Positions 1 through 6,051 of a DNA stretch of 7,032 nucleotides are shown piece after piece. A program made the translations under genes and the position numbers. The notes beneath the pieces are model-generated. The model was not told the DNA's origin. It worked only from the letters and a program-made list of their open reading frames with translations, and did no database searches. This DNA is from Syntrophomonadaceae bacterium. Lineage in GTDB: Bacteria > Bacillota_D > Dethiobacteria > DTU022 > PWGO01. How positions within the stretch are numbered: the stretch's first letter is position 1; every line of letters begins with the position of its first letter. The stretch spans positions 1 through 7,032 of the forward strand of contig PWGT01000162.1 in assembly GCA_003554535.1 (NCBI GenBank), written 5' to 3'.

Positions 1-177
1 CGACATTCGACAATCGTGTCTCAGGGTCTCGGTGGCTTACATCCTGTAAGCCACCCCGGCTCCAGCCCTCAGCTTCACCGGCTATGGCTTCTGCTCACTT
101 TATGTCGCATGGCCAAGCATTCCCGCCTGCGCCAGTACCCACGATTTAAGCGGGGACCTGTCCCTGCATCCGAGATC
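1..177. other. GC-rich intergenic stretch with a perfect hairpin, no credible gene
   Basis: This stretch is clearly richer in G+C than the genes around it. It contains a perfect 10-bp inverted repeat (31-40 GGTGGCTTAC with 46-55 GTAAGCCACC, 5-base loop 41-45). No T-tract follows, so it is not an obvious intrinsic terminator. An open frame on the plus strand (16-288) has no SD, has low-complexity composition, and runs into the 3' end of the acyl-CoA synthetase gene, so I do not call it. The region may be the remnant of a mobile or structured element whose other half lies left of the window; I do not recognise it. Confidence 0.4.
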
Positions 178-220
178 AAAAGTGGGACAAGGGACCTGTC
201 CCTGCGTCCCGCTGCGTCCC
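152..220. repeat. GGGACA/TGTCCC palindromic repeat cluster (left copy), also terminator-like for the acyl-CoA synthetase gene
   Basis: The full repeat unit is 178-210 and matches 6019-6051 at 32 of 33 positions; the only difference is T203 against C6044. It contains the dyad GGGACA (184-189) / TGTCCC (197-202) around a 7-base loop. A partial unit (152-171, GGGGACCTGTCCCTGCATCC) precedes it, and CTGCGTCCC is duplicated in tandem (202-210, 212-220). The cluster begins two bases past the stop codon of the acyl-CoA synthetase gene. On the minus strand the dyad is followed by ACTTTT, which is the layout of an intrinsic terminator. Repeats of this type are often linked to REP-associated Y1 transposases; that link is inference here. 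Confidence 0.7.
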
Positions 221-222
221 GG

Positions 223-2031
223 TTATTGGTAGAGTTTTTCAATGAGATGCTGATAGTTTTTGCTGATAATGTGCCTCTTTATTTTTAAAGTAGGGGTTAA
301 ATCTCCTGTTTCTACTTTGAAATCATGGGGCAAAACTTTCCACTTTTTAATAGTTTCAAAGCGACCTAATTGGGCATTAGTTTCTTCCACAGCGCGCTTC
401 ACTATTCCATTTACTTCCGGCAAGGCAGTTAGTTCTACCAAATTCTTGAATTTCAGTCCTTTTTCTTTGGCCCAGGGAACCAAGGTATCTTCATCCAGGG
501 TGATTAGAGCTACCAGATAAGGCCTTTTATCCCCGATTACTATTGCGTTGCTAATGTGTTCATGCATTTTAAGGCTATTTTCGATAGGCTGGGGAGCAAT
601 ATTTTTACCGCCTGCCGTAATAAGGATATCCTTCTTGCGATCAGTGATAGTTAAAAATCCTTCTTCATCCAGTTCTCCCACGTCACCAGTGTGAAACCAA
701 TCTCCGCTGAAACTCTTTTGTGTTGCTTTTTCATCTTTGTAGTACCCAACGAAGATTTGATCTCCCTTGATCATTACCTCACCATCTTCATCAAGTTTAA
801 GCTGTAGATTAGGAAAAGGCTGCCCTACATTCCCCAGTTTAATTCTTTCATTGCGGTGAATAGTGGTGACAGCGCAACTTTCGGTTTGACCGTATATTTC
901 CCGTACCGGTATATCGATGGCGTGGAAAAATTCCAGTATCTCCTTCTTGATAGGGGCTGCTCCTGAAGCAATTACCTTGATGCGATCCAGGCCGATGGAT
1001 TCTTTTAGCTTGCTAAAGACCAGTCTCTGAGCTAAGCGGTAGCGCCATTGCAATCCTGAAGGCACTTCTCTATCGGATTGAATGTAATTTACTCGCCGGT
1101 AACCAACTTTTATTGCCCAACGGGCCAAACTGGACTTTATTCCCTCCATTCCTTGAATTCTTTTGGTTATGGCTTCATAAAATTTTTCGTAAAGGCGAGG
1201 CACCGCAAAAAAAACGGTAGGCCTGGTTTTATGCAAATCTTCGGGTAAAGTATCCAGGCCTTTGCCGAAACACACAGTAGTCCCCAGGTATGCAGAGATA
1301 AAACAACTCAGCATTCTCTCGGCTATGTGAGCCAGTGGTAAAAAAGAAAGTGTAAATTGGTTTTCTTCTATGGAGATTCCCACTGTTTCTGTGAGAGTTT
1401 GGACGGCAGACAGGATGTTGTGATGGGTGATCATAACTCCTTTGGGGAATCCGGTGGTTCCTGATGTATAAACAATGGTAAAAGTATCTTGAGGAGAAAT
1501 ATTCGCGGCAATATTGTTCAAGATGCTGGAATCTTTTTCTTTGCCCAGCTCCCGTATTTTGCCTTGCGGTATAATTTCTTCATTTTCCACTTCCTTCTCT
1601 GGTGCCCCCTCAATTCCCTCCATTATGATTATACGCTCCAGAAGGGGCAGACTGTCTTTTAACTCCAGGATGGTTTTCATCAATTCCTGATTTTCTACTA
1701 CTATAAAACGGGTTTCGGAATGCTCAAGAATGTATTGGATTTGTCTGGGAGGTAGGGTAAGATAAATGGGTACGGAAATTGCTCCTGCACATATGACACC
1801 CAGGTCGGCTTCCAGCCATTCGGGCCGGTTGGCACCAATTATAGCCACCTTGTCTCCGGGCTGAAGGCCAATGCTAATTAGCCCCAGGGCAAACCGGCTT
1901 ACCTGTTCCCCGTATTCTGCCCAGCTAAAATCTGTACTTCTATTACCTTCAAAACGACGCAAAGCCACCTTGCCTTCTCCACTCTTACTCACTTGTTCCC
2001 AAAAAGTTTCCGGTATGGTTTTAGTTTGCAC
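223..2031 (-). CDS. AMP-forming long-chain fatty-acid--CoA ligase (acyl-CoA synthetase, FadD15-like)
   Basis: The enzyme activates a fatty acid with ATP to acyl-AMP, then transfers the acyl group to CoA, in the cytoplasm or at the membrane face. The family hallmarks are present and in order (numbered from the ATG at 2037): the P-loop-like TSGTTGFPKG at 191-200, FLPLAHIAER at about 232-241, YGQTE at 382-386, HTGD at 449-452, DRKKDILITAGGKNI at 466-480, and a C-terminal PTLKIKR with the likely A10 catalytic lysine near 585. At about 600 residues it has the usual full length for the long-chain/FadD15 branch and shows no break. Start choice: an ATG lies at 2037, but AGGAGG (2039-2044) ends one base before it. 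The GTG at 2029-2031 (codon 3) sits 7 bases from the same SD, so I prefer GTG, giving 602 residues. The exact chain length of the substrate cannot be read from the sequence. Nothing is in operon with it except possibly the 26-codon ORF upstream. Confidence 0.93.
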   Translation of the reverse strand: MQTKTIPETFWEQVSKSGEGKVALRRFEGNRSTDFSWAEYGEQVSRFALGLISIGLQPGDKVAIIGANRPEWLEADLGVICAGAISVPIYLTLPPRQIQYILEHSETRFIVVENQELMKTILELKDSLPLLERIIIMEGIEGAPEKEVENEEIIPQGKIRELGKEKDSSILNNIAANISPQDTFTIVYTSGTTGFPKGVMITHHNILSAVQTLTETVGISIEENQFTLSFLPLAHIAERMLSCFISAYLGTTVCFGKGLDTLPEDLHKTRPTVFFAVPRLYEKFYEAITKRIQGMEGIKSSLARWAIKVGYRRVNYIQSDREVPSGLQWRYRLAQRLVFSKLKESIGLDRIKVIASGAAPIKKEILEFFHAIDIPVREIYGQTESCAVTTIHRNERIKLGNVGQPFPNLQLKLDEDGEVMIKGDQIFVGYYKDEKATQKSFSGDWFHTGDVGELDEEGFLTITDRKKDILITAGGKNIAPQPIENSLKMHEHISNAIVIGDKRPYLVALITLDEDTLVPWAKEKGLKFKNLVELTALPEVNGIVKRAVEETNAQLGRFETIKKWKVLPHDFKVETGDLTPTLKIKRHIISKNYQHLIEKLYQ

Positions 2032-2056
2032 TACCATCCCTCCTTACCCATAGTGT

Positions 2057-2102
2057 CCGGCGAAATCTTGGGAAAGCACCCCGAAACTAAAAATTTCGCC
2101 GG
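2057..2102. repeat. Wide inverted repeat upstream of the acyl-CoA synthetase gene
   Basis: CCGGCGAAAT (2057-2066) is perfectly complementary to ATTTCGCCGG (2093-2102), separated by 26 bases that contain a smaller GGG/CCC pairing. It lies between the 26-codon ORF and the SD of the acyl-CoA synthetase gene, so it would be in the 5' leader of that gene. No T-tract follows on either strand, which argues against an intrinsic terminator. It could be an RNA hairpin in the leader, a regulator site, or the scar of an insertion or deletion. Confidence 0.5.
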
Positions 2103-2113
2103 TGGATATTATT

Positions 2114-2194
2114 TTATTCCCGCCAGACGCTTGGTGATATTTTTTTCATAGCCTTAAGTCTTTCTGCATACTCCTCCGGTGAAGCCATGCTCAT
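2114..2194 (-). pseudogene. 26-codon ORF with perfect SD, possible N-terminal stump of an HpaB/4-hydroxybutyryl-CoA dehydratase-type gene
   Basis: An ATG at 2192-2194 is preceded by AAAGGAGG with 7 bases between AGGAGG and the start. The reading frame closes with TAA at 2114-2116. The peptide contains ASPEEYAERLKAMKK. From memory this resembles the opening of 4-hydroxyphenylacetate 3-hydroxylase / 4-hydroxybutyryl-CoA dehydratase (vinylacetyl-CoA isomerase) proteins, which start with a TPEEYxESLRxLKxxVY-like segment. Resemblance stops after KK, at a run of seven A's, and neither shifted frame recovers the family sequence. The rest of such a gene, about 480 codons, is absent: the acyl-CoA synthetase gene follows about 80 bases later. 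An alternative is a genuine small peptide or leader ORF translated ahead of the synthetase. Confidence 0.35.
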
Positions 2195-2680
2195 GGTAAA
2201 ACCTCCTTTACGGATAATAAGTATGATCTTTTTCGTGTTGATAAATGTTTATGGTAAGAATTGAATTGTGGTGGAACTAGGCTTGCTATTTTCCTTACAG
2301 AAAAATATTTCATTTAAAGCTATTCCTGTTTTTTTGTAGGTATTCTGGTTTCTGGTGGATAATATGCAAGAAATGAATGTAATTTATTAATATAACAAAT
2401 TTTCTGTTAAGTCAATCATTTTATTATGCTTAAAAAATGAATTAAAGAGACGGTTCTCTTAATTTACTTTTAGTTTCCCTCTTTGCAACAACTGGGGCGC
2501 GGAGAATCCGCCGTTAAACTAAGAGTTAGAAGGCAAAGCTAGATGTAGCCTATATGGGGACTGTTGTAATGGCTTTTTATATTGGTGCTTTTCCGTAGGT
2601 TCTTACCCAAAAACATAAAAAAACATAAAAAATCTTATTTTAAAGAAGGAGTTTTAATGCTAGTATAGAAAAATATTTAT
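2195..2680. other. AT-rich intergenic DNA with signs of gene decay
   Basis: No normal-sized reading frame is present on either strand. An imperfect hairpin occurs at 2440-2464 (AGAGA/TCTCT core, loop CGGT, one bulge). A good SD (AAGGAG, 2646-2651) precedes an ATG at 2657 that is stopped after three codons. A short membrane-like stretch, GTVVMAFYIGAFP, reads in frame at about 2557-2595 and is bounded by stops. These look like relics of former genes. The segment 2483-2571 can also fold (see findings). I see no tRNA, rRNA or CRISPR repeats here. Confidence 0.4.
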
Positions 2681-2683
2681 AGA

Positions 2684-2764
2684 GTAACATTAAATAAAAA
2701 AATCGTGTTACGCGATTTCTTTTTTTTGCCCTTCTCGTGTTACTAATCTAAAAAACAGTGTTAC
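2684..2764. promoter_or_regulatory. Cluster of four GTAACA/TGTTAC half-sites upstream of the ABC importer
   Basis: GTAACA occurs at 2684-2689 and its complement TGTTAC at 2706-2711, 2738-2743 and 2759-2764. The last three are preceded by G, giving GTGTTAC. Distances between successive sites are about 22, 32 and 21 bases, close to whole helical turns, as expected if one protein face contacts all of them. A weak promoter-like pair (TTGCCC 2726-2731, TAAAAA 2749-2754, 17-base spacer) lies among them. The same half-site recurs three times upstream of the DUF3786 gene. The regulator is unknown. GTGTTAC/GTAACAC halves recall NikR-type nickel sites, but the orientation here differs. Confidence 0.4.
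2699..2727. terminator. Possible bidirectional intrinsic terminator
   Basis: AAATCG (2700-2705) pairs with CGATTT (2713-2718) around the loop TGTTACG, followed on the plus strand by C and a run of eight T's (2720-2727). On the minus strand the stem is followed by TTTTATTT, so it could act in both directions. The stem is short and mostly A/T. The TGTTAC in the loop can also pair with GTAACA at 2684-2689, an alternative fold. It has no intact gene to terminate on either side, so it may belong to lost genes or to a leader transcript. Confidence 0.45.
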
Positions 2765-2860
2765 GATTGGAGAGGTTGCTCATGGGATCGGCGGAGGTAA
2801 AAGTCACCTCGAAATGACTTTGATGGCTTGTGTGGCCATTTTCTAACCTCTATTTATTAT
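2765..2860 (+). ncRNA. Structured 5' leader of the ABC importer operon, class not recognised
   Basis: A closing stem AGAGGTT (2771-2777) / AACCTCT (2845-2851) encloses two hairpins: GAGGT (2794-2798) / ACCTC (2806-2810), and ATGGC (2823-2827) / GCCAT (2835-2839). Overlapping the first hairpin is a mutually exclusive pairing, AAAGTC (2800-2805) / GACTTT (2816-2821), the kind of switchable or pseudoknot pairing seen in regulatory leaders. The element directly precedes an intrinsic terminator and the importer operon. It does not match the consensus sequences I know for cobalamin, TPP, FMN, SAM, NiCo, Moco, fluoride or c-di-GMP riboswitches. It also holds two mini-ORFs, so translation-coupled attenuation is an alternative. 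Confidence 0.4.
2782..2817 (+). CDS. Possible 11-residue leader peptide ahead of the ABC importer
   Basis: GGAGAGG (2769-2775) sits 6 bases before an ATG, and the frame reads MGSAEVKVTSK before TGA. Five bases later a second frame opens (ATG 2823-2825) and reads MACVAIF before TAA at 2844-2846, so re-initiation after the first stop is possible. Both stops lie upstream of the intrinsic terminator at 2864-2906, and the frames run through the arms of the leader hairpins, so ribosome movement would change the folding. No run of one amino acid marks a classical amino-acid attenuator. It may equally be a chance frame in a structured RNA. Confidence 0.25.
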   Translation: MGSAEVKVTSK

Positions 2861-2863
2861 ATT

Positions 2864-2906
2864 CCGGTAGCAGGAGTAGTTTTGCTCCTGCCCGGGCTTC
2901 TTTTTT
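2864..2906 (+). terminator. Intrinsic terminator/attenuator in the leader of the ABC importer operon
   Basis: GCAGGAG (2870-2876) pairs perfectly with CTCCTGC (2885-2891) around an 8-base loop. CCGG (2864-2867) and CCGG (2892-2895) extend the stem past a two-base bulge, and a T-rich tract (2898-2906) follows. It lies about 60 bases before the importer start codon, in the same direction, with no protein gene of normal size just before it. The simplest reading is a regulated attenuator of the importer transcript. It could instead end a short independent RNA. Confidence 0.7.
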
Positions 2907-2968
2907 GAGAACAAGAAAAAGGAAAATTTATGCATCAAAATCAATTTTAAATTTTAAGGAGGGCAATT

Positions 2969-4111
2969 ATGATTGGATTTGGTAAAAAGAAAATTTTAGG
3001 GATGGTAATTTTGACTTTCTTTGGTATAGCCGTTGTTGCTGGCTGTGATGAAGATTCCGTTGGTGATGCACCGGGGGAAAATGGAGAAACGCCTGACGGG
3101 CAAAGAACTATTACTGATATGGCTGGTAGAACTGTAGAAGTTCCTGAAGAAATTGATAGTGTAATGGGCCTATCCAGCACCAATCGCTTTTTTGTATATT
3201 TTGATGTAGAAGATAAAATGGTTGGCGTCCGAGAAGCAGAGAAGGGGCCTGATCATAGGAGGCCATGGGAGTTAGCCATAGAGGATAAAATTGCAGAAAT
3301 GCCCAGTTACGATACTAGTGATATAGAAGGAATTGCCCAATTGAATCCTGATGTCATATTGAGATGTCACAGTGTTGTTACCACTGATTATCAGGAAGAA
3401 GAAAACATCCAAAATAAAACTAATATCCCTGTTGTCATAGGAAAGCCTTACGTAAGTTTATATAAAAACACGCCAGAGTTTTATGAAACTGTAGAGTTAG
3501 TAGGGGATCTGTTAAACAAAGAAGAAAGGGCTGAAGAATTGATTGCAGGAGTTGAAGAAATTATTAAGGATTTAGACGAAAGAACTAGGGATATTCCGGA
3601 GGAAGATAAACCTTCTGCATATGTGGGGGGTAAGTCCTGGGCCGGTTCCCATGATATTACTTCCACTTCATCTTATTACTCTGCCTTAGAGTTTATCAAC
3701 GCTGAAAACGTTGCTGCTGAGGTAGGAGAGGAAAATGCCTTTGTAGATAGGGAAGCTATAATTGATTGGGATCCGGATATTATTTTTGTTGAAAAAAGCA
3801 GCGGTTATGAAATGTGTTTGGAGGATCTAAATTCTCCTGAGTTTGAGCAATTAAGCGCAGTACAAAACGAGGAGATCTATCGGATCTTTTTGAAGATATC
3901 TAATAACACCAATTTTGCCAATGTATTAGTTAATGCCTACTATATGGGCAGTGTAATTTATCCTGATGAATTTGCCGATGTGGATTTTAAAGAAAAAGCC
4001 GATGAAATTTACGAGCTGTTCTTTGGACATTCAATTTATGACAAAGCAAAATCTGCTGAATTTGAAGGAGGTCATGAAAGGTTGGACAGTGATTATTTAA
4101 AGCAGTATTAA
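2969..4111 (+). CDS. ABC importer solute-binding lipoprotein, iron-complex/cobalamin/heme type (FecB/BtuF-like)
   Basis: This is the extracellular ligand-capturing subunit of a type II ABC importer. Residues 1-25 are a basic-hydrophobic signal peptide ending in the lipobox VAGC, with Cys26 the lipid-anchored residue. An acidic, glycine-rich linker follows (about 27-46). The periplasmic-binding-protein (PF01497-like) domain starts with ITDMAGRTVEVPEEI at 48-62. It shows ...IAQLNPDVIL at 122-131 and the second-lobe hallmark IIDWDPDIIFVE at 264-275, where 'xNPDVI' and 'DPDIIF' are typical. At 380 residues it is of normal length. The start is fixed by AGGAGG (2957-2962), 6 bases from the ATG. It is followed after 51 bases by the permease gene, with no terminator between. 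The ligand cannot be told from the sequence; Cys133 and Cys283 and several Tyr/His residues are candidates for contacts. Confidence 0.9.
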   Translation: MIGFGKKKILGMVILTFFGIAVVAGCDEDSVGDAPGENGETPDGQRTITDMAGRTVEVPEEIDSVMGLSSTNRFFVYFDVEDKMVGVREAEKGPDHRRPWELAIEDKIAEMPSYDTSDIEGIAQLNPDVILRCHSVVTTDYQEEENIQNKTNIPVVIGKPYVSLYKNTPEFYETVELVGDLLNKEERAEELIAGVEEIIKDLDERTRDIPEEDKPSAYVGGKSWAGSHDITSTSSYYSALEFINAENVAAEVGEENAFVDREAIIDWDPDIIFVEKSSGYEMCLEDLNSPEFEQLSAVQNEEIYRIFLKISNNTNFANVLVNAYYMGSVIYPDEFADVDFKEKADEIYELFFGHSIYDKAKSAEFEGGHERLDSDYLKQY

Positions 4112-4162
4112 ACTAATAAACTGATTCTAGTTAAAGAAGCAATAAAAGGGAGAGTAAAATAA

Positions 4163-5230
4163 ATGCCTGATGCAGACGTACTAGTCCGTTACCGCCAAAG
4201 TATGTGGGGAAAAATAATATTCGGCCTGGCAGTAGCAGTTTTTTTACTGATAGCCATTGTATATGCCATATCTGTGGGCGCCTATACAATACCGGTGCTT
4301 GATGTAATATCAACCCTTATGTGGGAGGATCCCGCTGCCACAGAACATAATGTAATCTGGAACATCCGTCTGCCTCGCATTATAACAGCTATAATAGCCG
4401 GGGCTGGTTTGTCACTTGCAGGGGCAGCTATGCAAAGTATTTTGAGAAACCCGCTAGGATCGCCGTACACTTTAGGGATTTCCAACGCCGCAGCTTTTGG
4501 AGCAGCTCTGGCTTTAAGTACCGGGGCAGGACAAGTAGCTTCTCGGACAGCAGAAACAGCAATACTTTTTGATAATCCTTATGCGGTAACTATTAGTGCT
4601 TTTTTCTTTTCTCTGGTAGCTACCGGGGTTATTGTTTTCTTTTCTCGTTTGCGGGGAGCAACACCGGAAACTATGATTTTAATGGGAGTTGCCTTGAATT
4701 CGTTATTTGGGGCGGGTATTACCGCTTTACAATATTTTGCAGATGAAATGGAAATTGCCGCCATCGTTTTCTGGCAATTTGGGGATGCCAGTAAAGCAGG
4801 TTGGATAGAATTGGGCATAATGTCGGCTCTGACTTTTCCTGCCATTGTCTATTTTATGCGTAATAGCTGGAATTATAATACTTTAAAATCTGGCGATGAG
4901 ACAGCCAAGAGCTTGGGAGTGAATGTAGAAGTATTAAGAATTGTAGGGATGCTTGTTTGTTCTTTATTGACAGCTGTTATCGTTTCTTTTATAGGAATTA
5001 TTGGTTTTGTGGGGCTGGTTATTCCCCATATTGTGCGCAGATTCGTAGGGGGAAACGAGATGTATCTGATGCCGTTTTCTGTGCTGGCGGGAGCTTTTCT
5101 GCTTCTGGCCGCTGATACAGCAGCACGAACTTTATTTTCCCCCATGGTGTTGCCAGTAGGTATTTTAACTTCTTTCATGGGAGCACCTTTGTTTATTTAT
5201 CTTGTTATTAAAGGGAGGGAATACTGGTGA
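4163..5230 (+). CDS. ABC importer permease, FecCD/BtuC family
   Basis: This is the membrane channel subunit, acting as a homodimer with the ATPase encoded next. A hydrophobic first helix (about 19-39) is followed by the family signature IRLPRIITAIIAGAGLSLAG (68-87) and then AAMQSILRNPLGSPYTLGIS (88-107), both diagnostic for FecCD. Several more hydrophobic segments follow (about 142-161, 171-190, 217-232, 259-287, 303-320, 328-349). GDETAKSLGVNVEVLR at 244-259 is the cytoplasmic coupling helix region that contacts the ATPase. FIGIIGFVGLVIPHIVRR at 276-293 is a second strong signature. The 355-residue length is normal. The start ATG follows GGGAG with about 10 bases of spacing. The stop TGA (5228-5230) overlaps the GTG start of the ATPase gene, which suggests translational coupling. 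Confidence 0.93.
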   Translation: MPDADVLVRYRQSMWGKIIFGLAVAVFLLIAIVYAISVGAYTIPVLDVISTLMWEDPAATEHNVIWNIRLPRIITAIIAGAGLSLAGAAMQSILRNPLGSPYTLGISNAAAFGAALALSTGAGQVASRTAETAILFDNPYAVTISAFFFSLVATGVIVFFSRLRGATPETMILMGVALNSLFGAGITALQYFADEMEIAAIVFWQFGDASKAGWIELGIMSALTFPAIVYFMRNSWNYNTLKSGDETAKSLGVNVEVLRIVGMLVCSLLTAVIVSFIGIIGFVGLVIPHIVRRFVGGNEMYLMPFSVLAGAFLLLAADTAARTLFSPMVLPVGILTSFMGAPLFIYLVIKGREYW

Positions 5231-5988
5231 AAATTGAAGTCAGTGGTGTTTGCTACAGTTATAACAGTCACCCCGTTTTGCAGGATGTTAATTTGCAGTT
5301 GGAAAAAGGGGATATTATGGGAATCGTGGGGCCTAATGGATCCGGCAAAAGTACGCTAATTAAATGTTTGGATCGGATTTTAAAGCCACAAGAGGGGAGT
5401 ATCTTTTTGGATAGCCAGGAATTAGCCGGGATGAAAGTAAATGACATAGCCCAAAAAATGGGCTATGTTCCCCAGGGAGAGAATTGTAAATTTCCAGTCA
5501 CCGTTTTTGATACGGTTTTAATGGGTCGAAAGCCTTATTTGAACTGGAAACCATCTTCGCAAGATTTGGAGAAAGTATCGGAAATTATCAAAGTGCTTAA
5601 TCTGGAAGAGTTGGCTATGCGGGAAATAGGAGCCATAAGCGGAGGTGAAAGACAAAAAGTTATTATCGCCCGGGCGCTGGCCCAAGAACCAGATATTATT
5701 TTGTTTGATGAACCAACCAGCAGCTTGGATTTGAGGCATCAGCTGGAAGTTCTCAACTTGATCAGCGAGCAATCTCTTAATGAAATCACTTCCATAGTTG
5801 CTATCCATGATTTAAATATGGCTGCAAGATATTGCGATAAATTTGTCATGCTTAAAGAAGGAATGATTTATGCAGCTGGAGGGCCAGAAGTTTTGACTTC
5901 GGAAAATATTGAAGCTGTTTACCGGGTGAGGGTAAATGCTATTGAAAACTCTGGGGAAATGGTAATTGTTCCTCAAATGCCTGTTTAG
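5227..5988 (+). CDS. ABC importer ATP-binding protein, FepC/BtuD type
   Basis: This cytoplasmic ATPase powers the importer made of the two preceding gene products. Motifs are complete: Walker A GPNGSGKST at 35-43, Q-loop Gln83 in GYVPQ, signature ISGGERQ at 137-143 (Ile in place of the usual Leu), Walker B IILFDEP at 157-163, D-loop SSLD at 165-168, and H-switch His194 in AIHDLN. The 253-residue length fits the family. It starts with GTG, which overlaps the TGA of the permease gene (GTGA, 5227-5230). GGAGG at 5214-5218 lies 8 bases before it. The gene is the last of the operon and faces the DUF3786 gene, with a repeat element in the 62-base gap. Confidence 0.95.
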   Translation: MKIEVSGVCYSYNSHPVLQDVNLQLEKGDIMGIVGPNGSGKSTLIKCLDRILKPQEGSIFLDSQELAGMKVNDIAQKMGYVPQGENCKFPVTVFDTVLMGRKPYLNWKPSSQDLEKVSEIIKVLNLEELAMREIGAISGGERQKVIIARALAQEPDIILFDEPTSSLDLRHQLEVLNLISEQSLNEITSIVAIHDLNMAARYCDKFVMLKEGMIYAAGGPEVLTSENIEAVYRVRVNAIENSGEMVIVPQMPV

Positions 5989-5994
5989 CTTATG

Positions 5995-6051
5995 CCCCGC
6001 GTCCCTTTTTATCCCTTAAAAAGTGGGACAAGGGACCTGTCCCCGCGTCCC
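5995..6051. repeat. GGGACA/TGTCCC palindromic repeat (right copy), terminator-like for the DUF3786 gene
   Basis: The full unit 6019-6051 matches 178-210 at 32 of 33 positions. Its dyad is GGGACA (6025-6030) / TGTCCC (6038-6043). The end of the unit, CCCCGCGTCCC (6041-6051), is also present as a direct repeat at 5995-6005. The unit ends on the first base of the DUF3786 stop codon (minus strand). Read in that gene's direction, the dyad is followed by ACTTTTT, the form of an intrinsic terminator. It fills the gap between two convergent genes and may serve both. Confidence 0.7.

Noticed and set aside
16..288. Plus-strand open frame of 90 codons at the left edge
   Set aside because: No SD, composition unlike a protein, crosses the repeat cluster and overlaps the 3' end of the well-supported acyl-CoA synthetase gene.
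2532..2560. GGCAAAGC...GCC resembling part of a c-di-GMP-I riboswitch
   Set aside because: The required flanking GGACGCAAAGC and GGTAGC-type blocks and the paired helices are missing.
2684..2764. Calling the GTAACA cluster a NikR operator
   Set aside because: The half-sites resemble GTGTTAC/GTAACAC, but none is paired in the expected inverted order and spacing, and no regulator gene is in the window.
2700..2910. Cobalamin riboswitch ahead of the importer
   Set aside because: No B12-box or GGGAA/GGTG core blocks are visible, so the ligand of the importer is left open.
2930..2950. Six-residue frame MHQNQF with a weak SD just before the binding-protein gene
   Set aside because: Very short, AT-rich and weak SD; most likely chance.
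4579..5178. Long minus-strand frames within the permease gene
   Set aside because: They are antisense to a clear FecCD coding sequence and lack SDs and recognisable motifs.
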